Assembly (NCBI GenBank): GCA_037577475.1
Contig: CM075187.1
Location: forward strand, 19,374,810 to 19,438,809
Reading direction: 5' to 3'
DNA from: Chaunax sp. Z400
Lineage: Eukaryota > Chordata > Actinopteri > Lophiiformes > Chaunacidae
Length of the DNA stretch: 64,000 bases
Shown here: positions 51,901 to 63,156 of the stretch, piece by piece
Layout of the letters: every line of letters begins with the position of its first letter
How positions within the stretch are numbered: the stretch's first letter is position 1
Notes under the pieces: generated by a model
The model's database searches: none
The model's input: the letters and a program-made list of their open reading frames with translations, nothing else
Told to the model about the DNA's origin: nothing
Made by a program: the position numbers and the translations under genes

Positions 51901-52411
51901 GGTCGATGTCGTCTTTAGATGACTCTTGTTAGGTCATTATTTTTGGGGCGGTTATTTTTTTTACTTCGGATCAAACAAAACAGATAAATTAAATTTTCTT
52001 TGGGCTCTGGAACCTTTTTTCTTCACAATTTAAAGGCAAAACAAATAGTTGAGTTGTTGTCAGTTTTGCCTGTGTTATTGAATATCTAATGATGTTACAC
52101 TGGTAGTCATGCTAATGAATTCACGCTGTCACCTTGTGATGATGACAAATAAGTACATGTGTTCGCCCACTTGGACCGCAGTCTCTTACCCGTGGAGACA
52201 ATACGCTTGTTCGCTGTTACTTTATCTTTGTGCATAGCTGATGTGATCTCTTCAGGGAGGGGGGGGGCTTGTTTCCACTCCCCCTTCTCCTTCCAAAATG
52301 GTGGCATCCAGCCCTACGTTGACCCCTGAACTTTGTCGGTCTGTCTTTGTTCGTGTCACTCTGGGTTTTAAGGACTGAAGAGCTGAAAGTGACACCAGGG
52401 AGACTTGAGTG

Positions 52412-52427
52412 TGCACGTACACGCACA

Positions 52428-52472
<45 letters not shown>

Positions 52473-52533
52473 ACACACACACACACACACACACGTACAC
52501 ACACACACACATACACACACACACACACATACA
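52412..52533 (+). repeat. (CA)n with regularly spaced CGTA interruptions
   Basis: CA array broken by ACGTACAC at four places, then ATACAC, giving a higher-order pattern. Confidence 0.95.
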
Positions 52534-54857
52534 TGCCACTGACTGTTTCAGGGAGTTAACAGAGTCATAAGCTTGGCGTCCTGCTCAGTGTTATAGCTGT
52601 CAACCTCAGAGCTTGTTCTACATATCCGGACATTTACATGTTATTAGGTGTCCTCTGCCAGCGTCCCCTGCTCACACTGAAACTATGACACTTGTTTGTT
52701 TTGCCCGTTGCCATGAAGATGGCGTGGAGGTGATTTTCAGGGAAGGTTACAGAGGGGACAGCAAATAAAAGGGGAGGGGCCAACAGAGAGATGATGACTG
52801 TAGTTTGGCTTGCATCACAAAGATGACTTCCTGAACGCACACCCTTGACTTAAGGAAAGGTTTTCATACCCATCCTAGAAGTGTGTGTGCTGCTCACACC
52901 ACAAAAGTGTAATTGATGTTTCGCATTTTCAGATGGCCCCTTTTGCACTCCCCAATATTGTGTTGTTCCTTCATTACGCTCCTCATTTACATTGGTTTAG
53001 AATGCCAAAATGAAAAGAAAAAAAAAGAAGAAGAAGAAAGATCGATGTGGGACTAACTTGTTTAATTGTTCCTTTAGTCCCAGTGGAGAAGACAAAAGGG
53101 AGGAAGTCTTCATTATTTGAGAGGAAAAGCAGTGGTATCCCTTTACAGTGATAATGTTACAGGAGAAGGAGTGTCGGCCCCACCTGTAGGGCCCTCCCAG
53201 CTGCTCAACTGTAACTGGATCCCACTTCTTCTTTCCTCAAGGCTACCAGCTCTCTTTGAAGTTATTTCTAGTGCTGGGAAAGAGGGCTAGAGAGTGACCG
53301 AGAGGGGCAAAGAGTGACTGAGAGAGTGAGAGGGGAGGTGTGTGTGTGTTAGAGCATGTATATAAGTTTATTTGTGCTTGCTATACATAGGAGGCTGCAA
53401 TTTAAAACTCTTTTCTCCTATCGTGTGCTTGCAGGCTGACATTAAACCTCGGTATGAGACCTGTGAAGTAAATTAATCAACCTTAAGGCTAATTTATGCT
53501 TAACATTAAAGACCGATACGGATGGACAACAAACCCTCTGATACCTTAAACGCAGGAAACGGAACATCTTGTAGGGCATTGGAGTAAATCCGCCGAACAG
53601 CAATGCTATTTTCCTCCATAAAGCAGTTCAATTTTGTAATCTAGACAGACATCATTATGTGTCTAGTATCTTATTTTGACATGATAATTGACATACTGAT
53701 TATAATACTTTAGTCCAGCTGTGACATATAAATAAACGGGGCATTACGCAGATGTAATACCAGCATGATGCACAAATCTTAAATGTTGTTTGAAGTCTCT
53801 TTGAAACCTGCACGGTCTGGTTTCTGTCAGAGACGAACCTGGCCAGACGGAGCATCTCTTAAAACTGTTGGTAACCCTAACCTGTCTGCTGTCAATGATA
53901 CTCACTGTAGAACCTCCTGGTGAGATCGGAGTTAAACATGCACATCCCAATCGGTGCCAGGAGCTTAACCTCACAGAGCCTGAACTAAAATGAGGTTTCA
54001 AGGGTTCTTTAGGGTCATCTTTTGGATTAAGGATCCTTGAGAAACCTTGATTTCCCTCTGAGCTCTTTAGGGCTCAGACAGTATGACAGTAGACCAGTGG
54101 GGAAGGTGCCATAAATGAAATGGACAAAGTATGAAAGAGGCATGAACAGGTGATGATAGGACTCAAGGAATATTTGACTTTTGACCTCTGGCTGTCAATC
54201 AATTGTGACTTACATTTCTTGCAAAATATGTAATTTCGTTATAGCAAACATACAGCTAGGAATGAAAATGATTCCTTATGGAGGTTTTGTGTGTTAAGTT
54301 TGTGTTTTTGTATCACTACAAATTTAATACATTTCTGTGTGGACCCATGTTATGGTATGTGCCAGGTGATGAGTCTGTATTTCAGACTGGATAACTATCG
54401 GTCTATGTGTGTTTGTGTGATAGTGCTTTTCCCACCTACTTTACATTAGGATGTAGGAGCAGCTTGTATCAGCAGCCAGCCAACGCCCTTCACTGTATCT
54501 GTCACACCTTCCTCTTGTTGCGGGACCCCTTCTGTAGGGGCTGGTGATAACACGTGTCAGCAGTTTTGTGTTTTGGTAACAGTTTTATGCTTGTTTCCTT
54601 GATGTTACATCATAGTGCATCTATTTTAATGCTGGGTTGCATAAAATGATTTGCAGTGACTAGGTAGTACAACCCTGATGCCAAAAGAATCGGGATGCTG
54701 TTTAAAGAATTTGCTAACCCATTTTGAGACATATTCAGCTGAAAAGAACACATGACAACATATGTAATGTTTTACCTCATCAGCATGATTGATCTTTGTA
54801 AATATATGCTTAGTCTGAATGTGATCCAACCACATTACACCAATTTAAAATTGTTCA
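52534..54857. other. znrf3 intron 1, no feature recognised
   Basis: Mixed unique sequence without coding signal. Short A/G-rich stretches lie at 53010-53045 and 53280-53345. Confidence 0.5.
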
Positions 54858-55090
54858 CACTGCCTACCAGTCACTCAGAGACAGGATTTCAAAATCTTGT
54901 TACTCGTCTACAAATCCCTCCGTTGCTCAGGGCCGAAATCTATCTATGAAATGTTTGTGCCATACGAACCTCCCAGAACCCCCAGGACATCTGGGACTGG
55001 CCTTGAGTCTGAGCAAAACACCGTGAAGCAGCATTTTGTTATCATGTAACTCAGACCTGGAACAATCTCCCACACAATATGAGACAAACC
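54858..55090 (+). mobile_element. LINE remnant: C-terminal reverse-transcriptase region (Rex1/L2-like)
   Basis: From 54858 one frame reads HCLPVTQRQDFKILLLVYKS, then SGPKSIYEMFVPYEPPRTPR, then TSGTGLE, up to a TAA at 55047-55049. A shifted frame continues TQTWNNLPHNMRQ. These correspond to the conserved post-RT region of Rex1/L2-clade LINEs (LHWLPV, FKILLLVYK, YEPSR-LRSSG, LWNSLP). It is broken by a stop and a frameshift and is truncated, so it is not functional. Confidence 0.8.
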
Positions 55091-55369
55091 ATATAATCCA
55101 AATACAAGTGCATGAATAAAATTACCAGTGGTTTAACTACTAGTTTAAGCAGTGACAGACAGATTTTTATATGTGACTACTTTGGCTTTACTTGTGACAC
55201 TTAAATGACAGTCAATGTTTTTAACCATAAGGCTAATTTTTTCCATCTTCGTACAAAAAATAGATGTCTGAAACGGTGTATCCGTCAACACCCAACATAC
55301 TTCCACACGTCCTTTACATTGGACTTGATGCATCCAATGATGTATGTACTGTATGTCTCTGGCTTTTGT

Positions 55370-55850
55370 CCTGGTTGAGAAAAGCCCCATTTCCAAAGCT
55401 TCGTACTGGCTCGACTCTACTCGCCTTTTTTCCATTAGGTAAAAAGTACCAGGTACTACTTTTTTAGTACCACCTCTGTTGCGGTTCTAAGTGAGCTGAG
55501 CAGATACTAAAAGGTCTCATGAAACGTTACAGACCACTGATTGGTCAATGCCCGGCACACACGGAGTATCCTGCACAGCACCAAATCAATGGCCGCCACA
55601 CTCAAACAACGAAGCTACTTTAGCAACCGCAGCTTAAATGTACAATCTGCATTGATTCCCATGTCGGATGGTTTTTATTGGCTTCAGCTCCGATCAGCTG
55701 TAATAGAAACAGGACAACCAGCGTAACATTGTCACTCCAGTACCTGATTGGCGCTTCACACATGCGATTCCCAACAGATATGAGGATGAAATGAGATGAG
55801 ATGATGACTCGCTCAGCTTGTTCCATCATTAGCTCTGGAAAAAAAAGTGT
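55370..55850. repeat. fish MITE-like repeat with GTACC words
   Basis: Sequence such as TACTGGCTCGACTCTACTCG, TTTTTTCCATTAGGTAAAAA, GTACCAGGTACTACTTTTTT and AGTACCACCTCTGT is characteristic of a dispersed fish non-autonomous DNA transposon. Ends were not resolved. Confidence 0.45.
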
Positions 55851-58168
55851 CCTTGATTCAAAAGGACCAATTTAAAACAAGTTATTACATCTTGTGTTTG
55901 CTGTCTGCTGAGGTACATGATATGCTGCATAATACTGTTCCCTGTTTTCTGATGTGTTTGTGACATTGAGTGTGACCAGAAAAAAAATAGTCAAATTCGT
56001 CTGCTGGTGACGAGGAAGAAGCCGGTTTTCTACTTTTAGCGTGTTTATTCATGTTTAAAACCAGCATAGATCCAGTATTTCCGATGTTAAAAAGGTATGT
56101 TGTGAGGCTCTGAAAGACACCACAGGTCCCAGGGGAGACGTAGTCTGTGGCCTCTGATGAGATATACCCACCGTCCCCACAGCCCTGAACACAGCCACAC
56201 TCCACCACTGTTGGCAAGACTGGTGTGTTGTTCCAGGAAGTTGACAAAACTCCCCCACCACTCCCAAAGAGGGGGAGGTTGAAGCCCATTGCTGGGGAGG
56301 GGAAAGTGGTGGTCGAGGTGGCTGCGGGGAGGGGTGTTGGAGGAGGTCGGAGGGGTCGGCTGAAATAAAGGCCTGGGGAGGTGGGCGGGATGCTTCTTCA
56401 CTGGGGTGAATGAGTTCACGGTGAGCGTACGGTCAGTGAGAGATGCCGCTGAGTTACCCCTCAGTCACCCATGATGTGTGTCAGACTACACAACCAATAC
56501 ACACACCTGAGCTCAAACAGTGAGATGCGTAAACACATGCACAGCGCTGGGGAAACAGATGGGTGTGAGGACTGGCGCCTTGCCCAGGTTTTTCTTCTTG
56601 TAGATTGTGTTTGCATGTGAAATGGGTGCCAGCTCTTCTTCAAAACTTGATTCTGATCAACAGATCTGTCCAGTTAATCATTTAACAAGCCTCACAAAGA
56701 ACATCTTGTAAAAATTGTCTGTAGTTGGCACAGGCTTCAGACAACAAGGCAGCTATGATTGTTAGAGCAGTAACTCATCCTTTGACCTAAATGCCATCAC
56801 AAGAAGTAATAGAAGCCAGTTCTGGGTAAAATACTGGTACATTAAATTTCTTAAAAGCTTTTTTAGAGTTGATGTTTCAAGGGCTTGCATGCAACGGTCT
56901 ATGTATGTGCACCCTGTATAGATCTGTGTAGCTCAGGCATCATCCTCCTCTCCAATCCGCCTACTTGCCTTTTGATGTTTTGAGCTCTTGGTGTGTTGTA
57001 GCAAGGATGCCTCTTTGTAATGCGCAGCACATTAGGCACCGTTTCAGTAAGATGAGCATCATTTTTCCCTCAAGTTCACAAGACTTTCCTGGCTGGTGGT
57101 GTCAAAAGCAAGAAAGGAACACAATCTTCATGCAGCTTTCGCATGGCCACAAAGAAAGCTTTTTAATAGCCTCGGTGGTGTTTCATTGCGCAAAGGAATA
57201 CATTTGGCACATTTATAAAGATTCTAGTGGGGTTATGAAGAAGTAAAGCTGAAGAACAAACTTGCTTATCTTTACTTTTCATGCTGACCATTACTACTTT
57301 CATGTTGAAGTACAAGTGAGAATGTAAAAAAATTAATAAAATGCACACAGATACACGGCTTTGCAGAAAAAAAAACCCTCTTCCATGTATATAGCATGGT
57401 GATGGCATGGGAGGATGACTGTTTTAGGGGTGTGGAGGGATGAGGGGGTAATGGGGGTTTGCAACCAGGGCCACTGATAATTTAGAGGGAGAGAGGAAAA
57501 GGGGGAGTGGGCAGGGGATAGGGGTGCAGAAGAAGTGGTTGTATGATCAAAGGCCCAGTGAATTGTGTCACAGACAGATGGAGAAGAATAGTGTTGGATG
57601 GTGTGACTTGCATTTTGATTTCCTTTAGAATCGAGGGGGCAGGGGGTCAAGGGCGGTGGTGGGAGTTTTTAGAAGTAGGTCTGTGTTTTGATCCCGTTAC
57701 CGACTCTTATCAGGTCAGTTCTCTCTGGATGAGACAACCATGAAGGACTGGGTATGACAGTTTGTTTATTTTCTCAGAAATCTTTTCAAAACTTAATTGT
57801 GGCGATTTGTTACAGAGACAGTTACCGTGTTACTGCCTTCTTTTACATTCATTTGGATGTTTACAAATATGTTTTACAATCTGATATTCAAGAATAATGA
57901 TATTTCAACAACACTGGTTTTCTTCAGGATTTGTAACTTTTGAATATTTCGTCTGACCACAGTTTCAGCCACAATTTGAACTTTTTTTGCAAGTCTGTAG
58001 CATTATTTGTTTTGTCATAGTAGTGAATTGTCCGTGAGCCCTATAAATCTATGGATCTATGTCATACTTTGATGTGTGGTAGAGCTTATGGAGATGACAT
58101 CGTGTAATTTTTGACATCGTCCAAGAAGTTTGAAGCAGAAATCCTGTGATTGCCTCTATGTCACAAAA
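55851..58168. other. znrf3 intron 1, no feature recognised
   Basis: Unique sequence without coding signal. A GATCAAAGG TCF/LEF-like word lies at 57545-57553. Confidence 0.5.
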
Positions 58169-58762
58169 GCCCCGTTCAGACAGTGTTTTCTTTCCGGGCC
58201 TGATGTGCCTCTATTCCACCCCGACGTTCAGTTTGAACGCAATGAAGGCATAATAGGGTGTCAGTTTGTTTCACCTCTGTGACGCCTGCGCAGGTATAGT
58301 AACAGCGCCAAAACAGGCGTATGTATGAATGGCGTGTGCCGGCGTTGCGGAACGGATGTGACTTTGTAGTAATATGTTCAGGTGTGCGACCTACCCCCGG
58401 TGGATTTAACAATGTGGTAGAAACAGCAAGTCCGTTATTTGAAGAACAAGTCAGAAAACAGAAGATGACCGTTAAACTGGGGAGATAGTGAAATATATCA
58501 GCTTTCATCCGGCTGTTGTACGTCACACCTCTTAATGTTGCGGAATGCCGGCATGCACTATGAACACAACAATGAGGCGGCGTTGTGAAGCCTTGGGCTG
58601 GTCAAGTTTGAACACACCAAAGGGGTCACACTAGGGATGTCACAATATCAGATTTTGGAATCACTATTATTGTCACGATTATTATAATCACGGTTTCACG
58701 GTGTTCACGATTATCAACACTATGAGAGGAAAACCTGAGCATTTTTTTAAATAAATGTTTTG

Positions 58763-58764
<2 letters not shown>

Positions 58765-58828
<64 letters not shown>
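58765..58828 (+). repeat. (CA)n microsatellite inside the hAT element
   Basis: About 31 CA units ending in CATATA. Confidence 0.97.
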
Positions 58829-58832
<4 letters not shown>

Positions 58833-59100
58833 AAATTGTCTAATTAATGTATTAATGTTCATTTATTTAATTATCTGTGGCAATATTGTTCATCAGACAT
58901 TCATTCCAATAAAGCAATGAATTGAACTGAACTGAACTGAATTGATTTGAATTGAAGAGAGAGACTGCTGGGTTCGGGCCTGGTTCGGGTGTGTAGTGTC
59001 CCAGACTCGGCTCGGACAGAAAAATGCGGCAAGAGCCACGCTCTGGTGTGAACTCCCTGTGAACTTTGTTCTGCAGGAGTTTAACAGTTTAAGGCCAGCT

Positions 59101-59334
59101 TTAGTTTTTTACCTTGACTTGGGCATACAGGGATGGATGATTATCCTGAAGATGTTGTGACATATTAGACGCGTTGGAGCCTTTAGCAGCAACTTTCCGA
59201 CGGCAGGCGTTGCAGATTGGATAGCCATCATCTTCCACAAACCCCTGCTCATTTTGGAGAAATCCAAAATGGTCCCACAGTGCCGACTTGATACGTTTCT
59301 TTGTTGGATATAACTCTGGAGCTCCCTCTGCCAT
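59101..59334 (-). CDS. BED-type zinc-finger exon of hAT transposase, catalytic part missing
   Basis: An open frame of 77 codons from ATG (MAEGAPELYPTKK) has a complete BED finger: the aromatic SALWDHFGF block at 17-25, C41-x2-C44 (ICNAC), then H61-x4-H66 (QHLQDNHP). BED fingers bind transposon ends in hAT transposases and also occur in host ZBED proteins. After YAQVK the DNA reads CAAG|GTAAAA, a usable splice donor, so this is probably the first coding exon of a transposase whose catalytic exons were deleted. An upstream extension through the CA repeat (CVCVCV) is probably not real. It has no stop or frameshift within the domain. Confidence 0.6.
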   Translation of the reverse strand: MAEGAPELYPTKKRIKSALWDHFGFLQNEQGFVEDDGYPICNACRRKVAAKGSNASNMSQHLQDNHPSLYAQVKVKN

Positions 59335-59624
59335 TTCCACACAGGCACACACACACACACACACACACACATTCACAGAACATGACTCGAGACGAGAGAG
59401 AGGAGATTACCTCGCGCCTCACACATAAGCGTGTCTAGCGAGATACCGTAGTTTATTGAATTCTTACGATTATAACAACGTGACGTTATTCATCGTGGTT
59501 AATAGCAAAAACCGATGAATCCTGACATCCCTAGGTCACACAGATGGGAATTCGTTTTGGCGCAGTTGCTCAATGCCTAAAGAAAGAAAGAGAAAGAGGC
59601 TAAAGATAAAGACTCCTTTAAAAA

Positions 59625-59815
59625 GAATCCTGCATTCAGATGATGATCCGATCATAAAAATCTAATGGATTGATCCTTGGTCATACCCTACCTCTCCAAA
59701 GACCTTAATCAAAATCCATTCATAACTTTTTGAGTAATCCTGCTAACATACAAACAAACAAACAAACCAATGCCTTTCAAAACATTACCTCCTTACTGGA
59801 GGTGATTACAGTGAA
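59625..59815 (+). repeat. LINE 3' tail-like repeat ending in CTCCTTACTGGAGGTGA
   Basis: It contains AATCAAAATCCATTCATAAC, TTTTTGAGTAATCCTGCTAA, a (CAAA)n run, then ACATTACCTCCTTACTGGAG. This matches, from memory, the abundant fish repeat that ends in a hairpin of the form ACCTCCTTGGCGGAGGT. Confidence 0.55.
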
Positions 59816-62800
59816 ACAGTGCAAGTCATGTTAATGGTTAATGACGGAAGAAAAGCATAGTATGCATCAATCATCATATTATACTCAATAAATCATAGTA
59901 CTGAGGAGATGGCATTACATTAAACAGCACGCCATGTGAGCAAGAACTGAACTATTGGTGGTTTGGCAGGAAGGAGTAATGGTTGTAAGGGGGTGTGACC
60001 ACCTTGAGTGACAGGTGAAGTTCAAACTCCAGCCAGATTTTCATTGAGAGTGTGGCCCATGTAACGCGATAGTCATGTGAAAGGCTGTGTCCCCCTGGGG
60101 CAGGGCAGAACAAGAGCCGCCCCCTTGTGGCACGTCAGTGGCACGAGGGGGCACCCAAAACCCCGGGTACAGCGGAGCAGAGCAAAGTGGAGCAAGGGGG
60201 TGTTTCCAGTGGCCTGAGCTTGTGTGATCTGGGGCCTAGCAGGGAAAGCTAGCAGTTGGAACACAAGAGAGGACAGTTTCTGTCGCTTTCTATGTGTATG
60301 TGTGTGCGTGTGCGTGTATGATGGCACGTTTGCATATGTGCTTGTTACTCCTTTGTGAGCACGGCCAATAGCTGTGACCCACTTCACTAGATCACCGTCC
60401 CTCATCCAAACCAAGCTCCTTCTCCTCTTGCTCCCCATCCCCACATCCATCGACGCCTACGTCAACATCTGACTAAAAAGAAAAATTCCTGTGTGGAGAT
60501 AATGCAGTGGCCAGCATCTAAAATAACAACAGGGTCCATAACAACAGCACTGCCCCACTTGGTGTGCAAGATTTCCCGCACAATGGCCCAGTGTTCAGGA
60601 CCCAGGGGCGCAGGCGGGGCTCCCCGTTGCCATCCAAGCTATTAGACCAGCAGAGGAGAGGGGTCGTAATCACACAGCAAGCAGCGCTCCACGTCCTGGT
60701 CTTCATTTATATTGACTGAGACACAGCCTCTCTTTAGTCACTGGCTCTATCCGTTTCCCTCCTAACAGCCTACACTACTCATAGGGCGTCTCACACGAAA
60801 CTCAGAATGTTACCTCAGTCGACTGGGATGTGCGTTGTGCCTCCGAGAATTGTCACGGCTCTTGAATGATAATGCGTGGGAGGGTCAAGTTCGGAAATGC
60901 AGGTTGAATGGAAACCTGACTAGGTTACCCTCTGTCATCTTTGACCCTCCCTTCAATTTTGGCATCCTCCAAAGGCTGAGAGGGAGAGTGTGCTCTGAAA
61001 TCATCATACTAAATGTGTATGCAATGTTTACCTGTGCTGCCTCCCTGCTCCTGTTAGCCCTAGGCTAATATCTGTCTTCCAGTCATTCAGAGTGTGGCGC
61101 CTCTCTATTTAACAATGTTTACAAGAAAAAACTGCTTTGAGAGACTGCGCAGGAAGGTCATGGTGACTGCATCCCACGGATTTGTGGAAAGGTGTTTTGA
61201 GAAAAGTCAGTATAGCTTTGATTCACGATGACCTCCTCTTTACTCTTTTAAGCAAATGGTCAATAGAGTTTCGAAGGACAAACATTGTGATTGAAAATTG
61301 GACCTTCCTCTTTCATGTTTCATCAAACTCACATTTGTAGGTCTGTGGAGGCGTGAGGAGGAAGAGGACTCATTCATGAGAATTTCATCTCAGAGACAGA
61401 AAGAATAGATGCTACACTGTGGATCTCCATAATGGCACACGTTCTTTCTCTGTGACTCTCCAGTAGGTCACCCGATTTGCATTTGACCCCTTTACTCTTG
61501 GCCAGGTCCTCCCCAAAGACCCTTTAGGTTAGGGGCTTGACCCCCCTGCCTTGTGGCACTGAAGTGATGAGGCACCTTCTGAGTATCTCTTCAATTGGCC
61601 TGCTGCATGACTAACCTGCTCCCAGTGTGTTGAAGTGGGGTTCAAAGGTCAGCGGTCACCAGAGGGAGAAGGGTATCTTGGGTCATCAACACCGGTCCAG
61701 GGGCCGGAGTAGCCAAGGGCTAGGCGCCACCGTGCAGGCTGATTGGGGTGCTGCGGTCATTGGGTTAATAGGATAAGTGGCCTGCAGGTCAGTTTTGCCC
61801 GGTTTAATGCTAATACAGGAGCTTGTTGCCAGGGTGGGGAATGGATCCAGGAATTTTGTTCTCTTGGTTACAGTTTTAATCCAACCTTGTTTGAGTCAAT
61901 CATTTTTTCATCCTAGTGAATGGTTTACATACCTGTCCTCTGCCTTTTGCTTCCGTTCTTATAATCTTAAGCTTATGTTTGTATGTTTCACAACTTTCTA
62001 TTGCACTCTTCAATTCATTAATGTCTTTGTCTTTTATCTGCTAATTTCCCTCACAGCACAGACTCCTCGTGGGGGTACATACTAGCAGATTCACAAAATA
62101 AATGATTGGATAACAGTCTCTAGCAGTTCATTGATGTGCAGAAGACAGATCTTTTCCTAATTTTCATCCCGTGGCATTCTGTATTACACTTAACTACACT
62201 CTATTCCTCTTCACCATCCTCCCAAAGTCAAGATGGTGGTAGTTACAAGTAAAGTGACAGAAGTGCTTTGAGATAAATGCTTCCTGTAGCATACGTTTAA
62301 GGAGGATGCCACCTCTTTCTTTTCTTTTTTGAGCCAATGAGTGAGTAAGTGTTTGTGATGTACAAAGAACACAAAGAACTGGGCCTTGATTGTAATGAGA
62401 GAACCCAAGATAGTCTTATAGACACTAATCAAACTGTGTGTGACACGCCGGCATCCACTTTCTAAATTAACAAAAGGAGATATTATTGTCCATGTATGCA
62501 AAAGCACAATAGGACTGGCAGCAGTACTAAACATTTGCAGCGGTAAGAGATTTAATGCAGCGTTAAGTAGAAATTCAGTGAAGATCTGTCTCATCAGCAG
62601 ATCCATGATAGCACATAAATCCCAGTTTTGCTTATGTGCTGCTATTCTTTGAGAAGCCTAGTATAATGCTGTACTCGATGTTTGGATCCAGCGTGATTTT
62701 GCCACACACAGCGAGTACTTCAGAGACGACTAATGCTCTTAAGCTCTTATGTTTCATTATGGAACACGGGTGACAAGTGGATTATAAATGGTGGAACTCA

Positions 62801-63033
62801 CACAGGGTGGGGGCAGCTTTTCATGTTTTCTTTTGCTTTACGAACTCAAGACACGAAATGCTATGTTTTGAATGTGACTCGCATGACGCGTCTTTTTAGA
62901 GCTTTTAACAAGTTTTTTTTTGTTGCATCAGTGGTGTTGGAGTCTTTATTACAACACTAAATGGAACATGACAATGTTGAGCATGGTCACCTTTGAGATT
63001 CACAGCAACTCATCCTTTCTATCTTCTTTCCAG
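59816..63033. other. znrf3 intron 1, last segment
   Basis: Unique sequence up to the exon 2 acceptor, with no further exon or repeat I recognise. The polypyrimidine tract CTTTCTATCTTCTTTCCAG lies immediately before 63034. Confidence 0.5.
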
Positions 63034-63156
63034 ATGCATCCTTTGGGACTATGTAATAATAATGATGAGGAGGACCTGTATGAGTATGGCTGGGTAGGAG
63101 TGGTGAAGCTGGAGCAACCAGAGCTGGACCCCAGCTGTCTCACCGTGCTGGGAAAG
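63034..63156 (+). CDS. znrf3: znrf3 exon 2: part of the R-spondin-binding PA-like domain
   Basis: The exon is 123 nt, phase 0 at both ends, with acceptor TTTCCAG|ATG and donor GGAAAG|GTAAAG. It encodes 41 residues beginning MHPLGLCNNNDEEDLY and ending CLTVLGK, almost identical to the vertebrate ZNRF3 segment as remembered. This is the protease-associated-like ectodomain that contacts R-spondin. The rest of the PA domain, the transmembrane helix and the RING would be in exons beyond the right edge, so the gene is partial here. The exon starts exactly with an ATG codon, which could start an N-truncated form lacking the signal peptide. Confidence 0.95.

Larger units (their letters stand above)
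58632..59533 (-). mobile_element. non-autonomous hAT transposon, 902 bp, with perfect 8-bp TSD
   Basis: The element begins TAGGGATGTCA and ends TGACATCCCTA, an exact 11-bp terminal inverted repeat. Both sides carry GGTCACAC (58624-58631 and 59534-59541), the 8-bp target duplication expected of hAT elements. Internal content is a (CA)n run at 58765-58828, AATAAA near 58909, a short CA run at 59346-59371 and a minus-strand BED-finger exon. No catalytic (RNase H-like) transposase region is present, so it depended on a partner element. Confidence 0.92.
58169..59578 (+). mobile_element. same repeat as 41623-42098, copy 2, interrupted by a hAT insertion
   Basis: The left part is 58169-58631 (starts GCCCCGTTCAGACAGTG) and the right part 59534-59578 (GATGGGAATTCGTTTTGG to CTCAATGCC). 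They are collinear with copy 1 once the inserted hAT and one copy of its 8-bp duplication are removed. The terminal inverted repeat on the right has been lost beyond CAATGCC. Confidence 0.7.
25785..63033 (+). other. znrf3: znrf3 intron 1 (37 kb)
   Basis: This intron is bounded by the exon 1 donor and the exon 2 acceptor. I see no further coding exon that fits ZNRF3 between them. Its content is microsatellites, transposon remnants and unique sequence, described in separate entries. A very long first intron is also known in mammalian ZNRF3. Confidence 0.85.
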
